From Dechloromonas aromatica (nom. nud.) (GTDB taxonomy: Bacteria > Pseudomonadota > Gammaproteobacteria > Burkholderiales > Rhodocyclaceae), in NCBI GenBank assembly GCA_004555545.1, contig SFHR01000001.1, positions 1 to 64,000 of the forward strand: a stretch of 64,000 nt of DNA, given 5' to 3'. Positions 30,396 to 37,245 of the stretch are shown here, piece after piece. The notes under the pieces are model-generated. The model did not search any database, was not told the DNA's origin, and worked only from the letters and a program-made list of their open reading frames with translations. A program made the translations under genes and the position numbers. The first letter of the stretch is position 1. Every line of letters begins with the position of its first letter.

Positions 30396-30439
30396 TTTCC
30401 ACGAGAAACCCAAAAAATTTTTTAGAAATCTCGTGGAAA
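30396..30439. repeat. Palindromic element, complete copy
   Basis: It lies at the left edge of the restriction-modification island. Another complete copy marks the right edge at 33971. Confidence 0.93.
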
Positions 30440-30483
30440 ACTATGTAAAATAGTAATAAAAATTATAAAAAATTTTCGTAAAA

Positions 30484-31773
30484 ATGCTATTAACTAATTT
30501 TGATTTAATCAGGCAAAAATTTGATAATTTAAACATGGACAAAAGCCATTTTGTTAATTCAAATGATATTTGCACTCCGATGGATTGTGTTAAAGAAATG
30601 GTGGATTCTATCCCTGAAAATTTTTGGCAACAAAGTAATTTAAAAATCTTAGATTCTTGTTGTGGTAATGGAAATTTTTTTGCTTATATTGCCTTAAAAA
30701 CTCCGTTGAGTAATTTATATTTTAATGAAATAAACCCTAAAAGAATTGCCAACGTTTATGATTATTTTGGTAAAAATATCAATTTGACTACACAAGATTT
30801 TTTAACTTTCAATGAAATATATAGCAATGAAAATGACAAATTTGATTTAGTCGTTTCTAACCCTCCTTATGCAAAATTTAATAATTCTAATGACAAACGA
30901 GTTAGTAAAAATCATAACTTGTCACGTGATTTCATTTTTAAAGCATTACAAATAACTAAAAAAGGTGGCTATATTTTATTTGTAGTCCCAAATAATTGGA
31001 TGAGTTTTTCCGATAGAAATATTCTACCAAAGTTATTAAGTAATTATCAATTTTTATATTTAGATATTGGTGGAGCAAAAAAATATTTCAAAAATGTTGG
31101 CTCATCTTTCACTTGGTTTTTATTGCAAAAAATAGACAATACTAAACCTTTTTTAGTAAATAATAATTATGTTTTTAAAAACGATTTACAGAATGTAATT
31201 TTAGATAAAAATTCATCATTTATTCCTTTATATTATTCTGAAATTGTTCGTAGTATTTTAAATAAAACTATCAATAATAAATCTTTACCAAAATATAATA
31301 TTCAAACAAGTTCAAATTTACATAAAACTACAAAAAAACAATATTTAAGTAATGTCAAAAATGATGAATTCAAATATAAAATAATTCATACTCCTACACA
31401 AATCATTTATTCAAAACAAGCACATATTTATCAAAATGGTTATAAAGTTTTTTTGTCTTTGACTAATCAATTTCAGGTATTTATAGATAATTGTGGAATG
31501 ACGCAATCTATTGCATTTATTCGCTGCGAAAATAAAGCTCAAGCTGAACAAATAAAAACTGAATTAGAACAACCTATTTATAAATTTTTAAATAATATTA
31601 CACGCTATGGAAATTTTAATAATGTCCGAGTTTTACAAAACTTTCCAAAATGGAATAGTTTTGAATTAACTCCGCAAGAAAATGATTTTATAAATAACTT
31701 TAATCAACTAACTCCGCAAGAAAATGATTTTATAAATAACTTTAATCAACAATATTATAAAAATAAAAAATAA
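30484..31773 (+). CDS. DNA adenine-type N6 methyltransferase
   Basis: This is a putative type II modification enzyme of 429 residues. SAM-binding motif I is LDSCCGNGNFFAY (about 58-70) and catalytic motif IV is SNPPYAKF (about 136-143), the NPPY form of N6-adenine methyltransferases. The C-terminal part would read the target. The last 30 residues hold an exact 14-residue tandem duplication. The next gene, a GIY-YIG-like protein, starts 13 bases later and may be the cognate nuclease. Base composition is lower in GC than the nearby thiG or argS, in keeping with horizontal origin (inference). Confidence 0.88.
   Translation: MLLTNFDLIRQKFDNLNMDKSHFVNSNDICTPMDCVKEMVDSIPENFWQQSNLKILDSCCGNGNFFAYIALKTPLSNLYFNEINPKRIANVYDYFGKNINLTTQDFLTFNEIYSNENDKFDLVVSNPPYAKFNNSNDKRVSKNHNLSRDFIFKALQITKKGGYILFVVPNNWMSFSDRNILPKLLSNYQFLYLDIGGAKKYFKNVGSSFTWFLLQKIDNTKPFLVNNNYVFKNDLQNVILDKNSSFIPLYYSEIVRSILNKTINNKSLPKYNIQTSSNLHKTTKKQYLSNVKNDEFKYKIIHTPTQIIYSKQAHIYQNGYKVFLSLTNQFQVFIDNCGMTQSIAFIRCENKAQAEQIKTELEQPIYKFLNNITRYGNFNNVRVLQNFPKWNSFELTPQENDFINNFNQLTPQENDFINNFNQQYYKNKK
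31666..31749. repeat. 42-bp tandem duplication at the methyltransferase 3' end
   Basis: Two identical-sense 42-bp units (31666-31707, 31708-31749) both encode LTPQENDFINNFNQ. They differ only in the first codon's synonymous base. Confidence 0.95.
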
Positions 31774-31785
31774 AACCTAAATATA

Positions 31786-32304
31786 ATGGCAAAAACAAAG
31801 AATAAAAATATTATTCCCATCAAAAGTATTGATGAATTAAATAATGAAATTAACTTTGATGACTTTGAATATAAACAACATTTTGAACATATTTGTAATT
31901 TAATTCCTAACAAAGAATTAGAAAAAGTTACTATTGAAGTTATTGACGAACAAAAATGTAATGACGAAGGTTTTGTTTATGTTTTTGTTATCCAAAATAA
32001 AATATTCAAAATCGGGCAATCCATTACTAATATCAAAAAGCGAGTTCAAAGTTATAATTGCGGAAAAGTTGAGTATAGAATTAGCGGAACTAATTCCACG
32101 ACTAATTATTTTGTTTTACAAAGTTTTTTGAATTTAAACAAAGTTATTAAAGTATTTGCTTACTTTCCGCCGAAGCCAACTTATACTATATTCGGACAAA
32201 CTTTCACCGATAGTTATCCTCCGAGCAAAAAAGCTGAAAACATAATATTAAATAACTTTATAAAAAATCATAATAAAAAACCTATTGGCTGCACACAAAC
32301 GTAA
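31786..32304 (+). CDS. GIY-YIG-like protein, candidate restriction endonuclease
   Basis: The protein has 172 residues. A segment GFVYVFVIQNKIFKIGQS (about 62-79) resembles the paired GIY and YIG strands of that nuclease fold. It is followed by an Arg (KKRVQSY) and later a Glu (KKAENIIL), in the expected order for catalytic residues. It lies 13 bases after an adenine methyltransferase and 34 bases before a second one, which fits a restriction enzyme. The match is by eye only. A related T5orf172-type protein of other function is possible. Confidence 0.6.
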   Translation: MAKTKNKNIIPIKSIDELNNEINFDDFEYKQHFEHICNLIPNKELEKVTIEVIDEQKCNDEGFVYVFVIQNKIFKIGQSITNIKKRVQSYNCGKVEYRISGTNSTTNYFVLQSFLNLNKVIKVFAYFPPKPTYTIFGQTFTDSYPPSKKAENIILNNFIKNHNKKPIGCTQT

Positions 32305-32307
32305 AAT

Positions 32308-32337
32308 TTTCCACGAGAAATATATTTTTATAAATCT
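32308..32337. repeat. Palindromic element, left part
   Basis: The left arm TTTCCACGAGA and core are present. The right arm is lost after AAATCT, exactly where the second methyltransferase ATG begins. Confidence 0.8.
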
Positions 32338-33411
32338 ATGAATTTATCATTAAATTTTGTTGATGAAAATATTCAATCTAATAATGCAACTACATATTTT
32401 TATGTTAATAAAAATACAATGAAATATAACAAAAAAAATAAGTTAGATGAATATTTTACTAAACCAGAAATTTCGGATTATTTATATAAAAAATTTTGCC
32501 AAATAATTATCAAAAATGAAAATACTAAAAATACTAATATGCAAAATATTTTTGATAAATACATTTGGATTGAACCAAGTTTTGGCAACGGAGCTTTTTT
32601 AAATCTATTACCAAAAAATAATGCTAATGTTATCGGAATTGATATAAATATTAACGAAAATAATAATGTTTATAGTAATAATTACAATGTTATAAAAAGT
32701 GATTTTCTAAAATATAAATTGCCAAAACATAAACCTTTTATTATTATCGGAAATCCACCGTTTGGACATCGTGGAGTTTTAGCATTAGAATTCATAAAAC
32801 ACGCTCAAAATGCAGATTTTATTGCCTTTATTTTGCCTATGTTTTTTACCAGCGTCGGCAAAGGATCTATTCGTTATAGAATACCAAAAAATTTGCATTT
32901 ACTTCACGAGGAAATTTTGCCTAAAAATAGTTTTATTATTCCAAAAAATAATAAAGAAGTAGATGTAAAATGTTGCTTTCAAATATATAGCAAAAACTAT
33001 AAAAATGAAACGTTAGAAACCAACAATTTTAATTGGTATAAAACAACAAAACAAAATGCAGAACCTTTTAATAAATTGTTGAAAGTTATAACCGTAAGTT
33101 TGGCAAAAAACCGAGAATGTGGCAAAGAATATATTTTTAATAAAAAGGCAAATTTTTATTTAAGTTCTACATTTTTTAAGGAAAATTTTGTCGTAGATTG
33201 CTTTGAAAAAGTTAAATACAAAAGCGGAATTGCCATTATTTACAATGATGAAATTTTGAATAATTCAATTTTGAAAAATCAGTTAGATAACTTATTTTTA
33301 AATGCTGATTGGAAACAATATTCAACTCCTGCAACTAATGGCTGTTTTCATATTGGAAAATCACATATTTATAAACTTTTGAAGGATAATAATTATAAGC
33401 AATATCAATGA
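32338..33411 (+). CDS. Second DNA N6-adenine methyltransferase
   Basis: The 357-residue protein has motif I as IEPSFGNGAFLNLLP (about 80-94), an acidic VIGIDIN strand end, and catalytic motif IV IIGNPPFGHRG (about 139-149). The conserved opening LDEYFTKPEISDYLYKKF, which precedes the catalytic domain in related enzymes, begins near residue 35, so Met28 (32419) is an alternative start. The gene end overlaps an ATG (ATGA at 33408-33411), as if translation were coupled to the following nuclease-like frame, but that ATG is out of frame with it (see the next entry). Confidence 0.88.
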   Translation: MNLSLNFVDENIQSNNATTYFYVNKNTMKYNKKNKLDEYFTKPEISDYLYKKFCQIIIKNENTKNTNMQNIFDKYIWIEPSFGNGAFLNLLPKNNANVIGIDININENNNVYSNNYNVIKSDFLKYKLPKHKPFIIIGNPPFGHRGVLALEFIKHAQNADFIAFILPMFFTSVGKGSIRYRIPKNLHLLHEEILPKNSFIIPKNNKEVDVKCCFQIYSKNYKNETLETNNFNWYKTTKQNAEPFNKLLKVITVSLAKNRECGKEYIFNKKANFYLSSTFFKENFVVDCFEKVKYKSGIAIIYNDEILNNSILKNQLDNLFLNADWKQYSTPATNGCFHIGKSHIYKLLKDNNYKQYQ

Positions 33412-33538
33412 AATAAATACTATTTTAAAAGAAATTATTGATAATAAATATAACGAATTAAATAAATACAAAGAACAAGGAATTTTTGATAAAATTAACG
33501 AGTTAGAAGGTAATGCTATCGGACAAATTGGAGAACGA

Positions 33539-33961
33539 TTGATCAAAAAAATTTTTACAAAACTAAACATCAAAATGAAAGATTTTGGCGATGTTATTCA
33601 CAATGAATTTGATATTTGTTTAGATGATAATGAAGAAACTAAAATTGAAATAAAAACTGCCAGAAAAGGTTTAAAAAATAATAGTTTGCAATTTAATGGT
33701 ATAAATCCAAATTATAATTGTAAATATATTATTTGTTTAGGTTTAACTGCGAACGCTGCTTATTTTAAAATAGTATCTGGAAATAAAATTTATAACCATA
33801 AGGAACGCAAATTTTATTTAAAAGTTGATAATAAAGAAAAGCAATTAGTCGCAATGAATCCTGGTAATACTGCAAACTATAAATTAACTTTACAAATAAA
33901 TAATTTGGAACCGATTGAAAATATAGAAACTCAAATTAAAGCATTATTTATAAGTAATTAA
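33539..33961 (+). CDS. Candidate PD-(D/E)XK restriction endonuclease, start uncertain
   Basis: A 140-residue product starts at TTG 33539, which has GGAG 5 bases upstream. The motif NEFDICLDD...KIEIKTARK fits the D-Xn-ExK core of PD-(D/E)XK nucleases. The frame is open back to 33383 with plausible helix-like sequence (EIINDN... [13 protein letters not shown]) but contains no ATG or GTG. The ATG overlapping the methyltransferase stop (33408) is one base out of frame and stops after two codons. A one-base deletion next to that ATG would explain this, and the gene would then have lost about 44 N-terminal residues or be inactive. The pairing with the preceding methyltransferase supports a restriction role. 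Confidence 0.65.
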   Translation: MIKKIFTKLNIKMKDFGDVIHNEFDICLDDNEETKIEIKTARKGLKNNSLQFNGINPNYNCKYIICLGLTANAAYFKIVSGNKIYNHKERKFYLKVDNKEKQLVAMNPGNTANYKLTLQINNLEPIENIETQIKALFISN

Positions 33962-33970
33962 AAATAATTT

Positions 33971-34012
33971 TTTCCACGAGAAATCAAAAATTATTTTTAA
34001 AATCTCGTGGAA
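33971..34012. repeat. Palindromic element, complete copy
   Basis: It lies at the right edge of the restriction-modification island, 9 bases after the nuclease-like gene and before thiG. Confidence 0.92.
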
Positions 34013-34049
34013 TTTTTTCATTTTTACCATACAAATAAAAACAAATACT

Positions 34050-34841
34050 ATGAACGCTAACGATAATTTAACTATTGCTAACAAAATTTATAATTCTCGC
34101 TTGTTGGTTGGCACCGGCAAATATAAAGATTTTGCTGAAACTAAAAACGCTATTGAAACATCCGGAGCGGAAATTGTCACGGTTGCCATCCGCCGCGTAA
34201 ATATCGGACAGGACAAAAATCAGCCAAATTTGTTAGATTTCATCACGCCGGATAAATACACTATTTTGCCCAACACCGCCGGTTGTTTTACTGCCGACGA
34301 AGCTGTTCGCACTTTACGTTTGGCTCGGGAACTTTTGGACGGACACGCTTTATGCAAATTAGAAGTTTTGGGCGATTCGCAAACTTTATTTCCAAATATG
34401 CCGGAAACTCTGAAAGCCGCCGAAATTTTAGTCAAAGACGGCTTTGAGGTAATGGTTTATTGTGCCGACGACCCGATTCAAGCCAAAATTTTAGAAAATC
34501 TCGGCTGCGTTGCCGTTATGCCACTTGCCTCACTAATTGGCTCGGGAATGGGAATTATCAATCCGTATAATTTGCGTTTGATTATAGATCAAAGCAAAGT
34601 TCCGGTGATTGTTGATGCCGGAGTTGGCACGGCTTCTGATGCAACAATTGCAATGGAACTCGGCTGTGACGGCGTTTTGATGAATACAGCGATTGCCAAC
34701 GCAAAAAATCCGGTATTGATGGCAAATGCTATGAAATTAGCAGTCCAGTCCGGTAGAGATGCATTTTTAGCCGGACGTATGCCACGCAAATTTTATTCCG
34801 CAGATCCATCATCGCCAACACAAGGTTTAATCGGCAAATGA
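34050..34841 (+). CDS. thiG: Thiazole synthase
   Basis: ThiG forms the thiazole phosphate ring of thiamine from deoxyxylulose phosphate, dehydroglycine and ThiS-thiocarboxylate. The 263 residues are the usual length: [22 protein letters not shown] (with the active-site lysine position taken by the later KLEVLGD segment), [49 protein letters not shown] and [12 protein letters not shown]. No thiS or other thi gene is adjacent and I see no TPP riboswitch in the 90 bases upstream. It overlaps trmB by 4 bases. Confidence 0.97.
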   Translation: MNANDNLTIANKIYNSRLLVGTGKYKDFAETKNAIETSGAEIVTVAIRRVNIGQDKNQPNLLDFITPDKYTILPNTAGCFTADEAVRTLRLARELLDGHALCKLEVLGDSQTLFPNMPETLKAAEILVKDGFEVMVYCADDPIQAKILENLGCVAVMPLASLIGSGMGIINPYNLRLIIDQSKVPVIVDAGVGTASDATIAMELGCDGVLMNTAIANAKNPVLMANAMKLAVQSGRDAFLAGRMPRKFYSADPSSPTQGLIGK

Positions 34842-35584
34842 TTCCAGACAAAGACAAAGACAAAGGCAAAGATAAAGATAACGATAAGGAAAAATTTTTA
34901 CGTCCGATTCGTAGTTTTGTGCGACGTAACGGCAGAATTTCTATCGCTCAAGAAAAGCATTTGCAAGAAACTTTTCCGCAAGTTGAATTAAAAAATGATT
35001 TGCAAAATCTGCAAAATTTCCACGAGATTTTCGCAAAAAATTTTGACAATCTAATTTTAGAAATCGGCTTCGGAATGGGAAATGCAACCGCTGAAATCGC
35101 CGAAAATTTTTCGCAAAACGCTTATATCGCTTGTGATGTGCATCTGCCCGGCGTTGGAGCTTTATGCAAACTAATCGCCGAGAAAAATCTGCAAAATATC
35201 AAAATTTTTTGCGGTGACGCTTTGGAATTGTTACAAAATCTGGAGGAAAATTCTTTGGACGGAATCAACATATTTTTTCCGGATCCGTGGCATAAAAAAC
35301 GGCATCATAAGCGGCGTTTGATTAACGAAAAATTTTTGGATTTGATTTTGCCAAAATTAAAAACTAAGGCATTTGTGCATTTGGCGACCGACTGGCAAGA
35401 ATACGCCGAACATATGCAAAATGTTTTTGCGGAAAATGATAATTTTGAAAATTTGCAGAATTTACAAAATCTGCCAAATTTCCACGAGAAATCAAATATT
35501 TTTTTTCGTCCAAAAACTAAATTTGAATTACGTGGAGAAAAACTCGGTCACGGCGTTTGGGATTTTGTTTTTATAAAAAAATAA
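34838..35584 (+). CDS. trmB: tRNA (guanine-N7-)-methyltransferase
   Basis: TrmB methylates G46 of tRNA variable loops. The 248 residues show the SAM-binding [15 protein letters not shown], then [14 protein letters not shown], the [14 protein letters not shown] signature, [12 protein letters not shown] and the C-terminal [17 protein letters not shown]. The N-terminus has a Lys/Asp run from tandem repeats. Two left arms of the palindromic element are translated as NFHEIF (about 61) and NFHEKS (about 214). Both lie in positions that are variable in the family. The start overlaps the thiG stop (ATGA), so the pair is translationally coupled. Confidence 0.95.
   Translation: MIPDKDKDKGKDKDNDKEKFLRPIRSFVRRNGRISIAQEKHLQETFPQVELKNDLQNLQNFHEIFAKNFDNLILEIGFGMGNATAEIAENFSQNAYIACDVHLPGVGALCKLIAEKNLQNIKIFCGDALELLQNLEENSLDGINIFFPDPWHKKRHHKRRLINEKFLDLILPKLKTKAFVHLATDWQEYAEHMQNVFAENDNFENLQNLQNLPNFHEKSNIFFRPKTKFELRGEKLGHGVWDFVFIKK
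35017..35050. repeat. Palindromic element left half inside trmB (first)
   Basis: The left arm TTTCCACGAGA plus A/T core is in frame, translated as [10 protein letters not shown] just before the SAM-binding motif. The right arm is not recognisable. Confidence 0.7.
35479..35506. repeat. Palindromic element left half inside trmB (second)
   Basis: The left arm and core are in frame, translated as [10 protein letters not shown] just before the conserved C-terminal TKFE motif. Confidence 0.75.
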
Positions 35585-35623
35585 AAAGTAAAAAAATAAA
35601 ATTTTTTAACTAAAAAAATTGCT

Positions 35624-36916
35624 ATGAATATTCTTATAAAAAATGTGCGTTTGCTTGATCCAAGCAAGAATATTGACGCAAATAATGCTGATATTTATAT
35701 TGCTAACGGCAAAATTTTTGATATCGTTTTGGATAGCAGTAAAAAAAATTTCGCCGCCGATAAAATTATTCAAGCCGACGGTTTGATTGCTTGTCCGGGC
35801 TTGATTGATTTGTCGGCGAGATTAAACAGCATAGAAATTGAATTGGCCGCCGCCACCGCCGGAGGAATTACCACGTTAGTTGTTCCGCCTGATACCACGC
35901 CACCTTTGGATGAACCAGAATTAGCAGACCGTTTGATTCATCGTGCCAAAGACGTCAAAAAAACCAAAGTTTTTCCGCTCGGAGCTTTGACGCTTGGTTT
36001 GGAAGGTAAAAAATTAGCCGAACTCGCCGGACTGAAAAAAGTTGGCTGCATAGCATTTTCACAAGCAAATCGTCCGATTATTGATACGCAATCTTTGCTG
36101 CGAACTTTGCAATATGCCGCTACGTTCGGATTTTGTGTTTGGTATCAGCCGCAAGATTTTTATTTATCACAAAACGGCTTTGCTCACGATGGTTTGATTG
36201 CTTCGCGTTTGGGTTTAGCTGCAATTCCGGTAGCAGCGGAAACTATTTCCTTGCTAACTCTGCTGGAATTAGCAAAATTAACCAACGTAAAACTGCATTT
36301 TATGCGATTATCTACTGCCAAAGGCGTAGAAATTTTGCAACAAAATGAATATAAAAACAATATTACTTACGATGTAAATATTCACCATTTGTTGATGACC
36401 GAAAACAATATAAATTATTTTGATACTAACGCCAAATTTGTGCCGCCGTTACGTAGCGAAAATGACCGCCAAAGTTTGAATAAAGCCATCATCAACAATG
36501 ATAATGTTGCCATAACTTCTGACCATACGCCGATTTCTGCAGAAAATAAATTATTGCCGTTTGGAGAAGCCAAAGCCGGAGCATCTGGTGTAGAATTATT
36601 GTTGCCGCTGACTTTGTTATGGGCAAAACAGAATCAGGTTTCGTTGTTAGAAGCCATCAAGAAAATCACGGCAATTCCGGCGAAAATAATTCGCACGGCG
36701 GTCAATGATGATTCTGAGAAAAATCTGCAAAATCTTGGCACATTGAATATCGGCGGAAATGCTGATTTATGCTTGTTTGACGAGAATGAAGCGTGGCAAA
36801 TCTGTGAAAAAAATCTGAAATCTCGTGGAAAAAATACGCCGTTTTTCAATGAAACTCTGAACGGTAAAGTCAAATTAACAATCATTGACGGACGCATTAT
36901 TTATAGTGATTTATGA
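35624..36916 (+). CDS. pyrX: PyrX-type dihydroorotase homologue, probably inactive
   Basis: The 430-residue protein of the dihydroorotase fold matches the PyrC-like non-catalytic subunit of aspartate carbamoyltransferase known from Pseudomonas and betaproteobacteria. Matching segments are VVPPDTTPPLDEPELADRLI, FPLGALTLGLEGKKLAEL and ATFGFCVWYQPQDF. Where active enzymes carry the metal-binding HxH (GLIDLHVH), this one reads CPGLIDLSARL, so the first metal ligands are missing. NVAITSDHTP is retained. No pyrB is adjacent. A right arm of the palindromic element is translated near residue 400 (LKSRGKN). An annotation as active dihydroorotase would probably be wrong. Confidence 0.85.
   Translation: MNILIKNVRLLDPSKNIDANNADIYIANGKIFDIVLDSSKKNFAADKIIQADGLIACPGLIDLSARLNSIEIELAAATAGGITTLVVPPDTTPPLDEPELADRLIHRAKDVKKTKVFPLGALTLGLEGKKLAELAGLKKVGCIAFSQANRPIIDTQSLLRTLQYAATFGFCVWYQPQDFYLSQNGFAHDGLIASRLGLAAIPVAAETISLLTLLELAKLTNVKLHFMRLSTAKGVEILQQNEYKNNITYDVNIHHLLMTENNINYFDTNAKFVPPLRSENDRQSLNKAIINNDNVAITSDHTPISAENKLLPFGEAKAGASGVELLLPLTLLWAKQNQVSLLEAIKKITAIPAKIIRTAVNDDSEKNLQNLGTLNIGGNADLCLFDENEAWQICEKNLKSRGKNTPFFNETLNGKVKLTIIDGRIIYSDL
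36815..36833. repeat. Palindromic element right arm inside pyrX
   Basis: GAAATCTCGTGGAAAAAA is in frame, read as KSRGKN, without a left arm. It may be a remnant or a chance match. Confidence 0.5.
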
Positions 36917-36936
36917 AATTTGCCGCAAAATTTTGC

Positions 36937-36964
36937 TTGACAAAATATCAAAACTAATTATAAT
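36937..36964 (+). promoter_or_regulatory. tRNA-Ser sigma-70 promoter
   Basis: TTGACA (36937-36942) and TATAAT (36959-36964) are 16 bases apart, 24 bases before the tRNA. The sequence after the -10 (TATAATTCGCAAC) is identical to that of the rRNA promoter. Confidence 0.83.
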
Positions 36965-36988
36965 TCGCAACTTATTTTATTCAATTTT

Positions 36989-37081
36989 GGAGCCGTGGCC
37001 GAGTGGTCGAAGGCACTTCCCTGCTAAGGAAGCATACGAGCAAACCTTGTATCGAGGGTTCGAATCCCTCCGTCTCCGCCA
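36989..37081 (+). tRNA. tRNA-Ser (anticodon GCT)
   Basis: It begins GGAGCCGTGGCCGAGTGG, has anticodon loop CTGCTAA (GCT), a long variable arm typical of tRNA-Ser, and ends GTCTCCGCCA with encoded CCA. Length is 93 bases. Confidence 0.97.
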
Positions 37082-37114
37082 GATTACAAAACTATACAAA
37101 CGCAATTAACAATA

Positions 37115-37159
37115 TTTCCACGAGATTTCCCAAAAATTTTTTGAGATTTCTCGTGGAAA
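37115..37159. repeat. Palindromic element, complete copy (subfamily B)
   Basis: The core is identical to the copy at 42899 (ATTTCCC, then AAAAATTTTTTGAGATT). It lies between tRNA-Ser and argS and is followed by an 8-bp tandem array. Confidence 0.94.
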
Positions 37160-37190
37160 TTTTTATAAATATTTACAAAAATACAAAATT

Positions 37191-37242
37191 AAAAAATCAA
37201 AAAATCAAAAAATCAAAAAATCAAAAAATCAAAAAATCAAAA
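37191..37242. repeat. Short tandem repeat, 8-bp unit AAAAAATC
   Basis: Six copies end three bases before the argS ATG, occupying the position where a ribosome-binding site would be expected. Confidence 0.94.
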
Positions 37243-37245
37243 ATT

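Noticed and set aside
33408-33416. ATG overlapping the second methyltransferase stop as the nuclease start
   Set aside because: It is one base out of frame and reaches TAA after two codons.
33962-34049. TPP riboswitch before thiG
   Set aside because: The 88-base gap is mostly a palindromic element and shows no THI-box sequence.
37003-37245. 81-residue N-terminal extension of ArgS
   Set aside because: The frame runs through tRNA-Ser, a palindromic element and an 8-bp array. The conserved protein begins at 37246.
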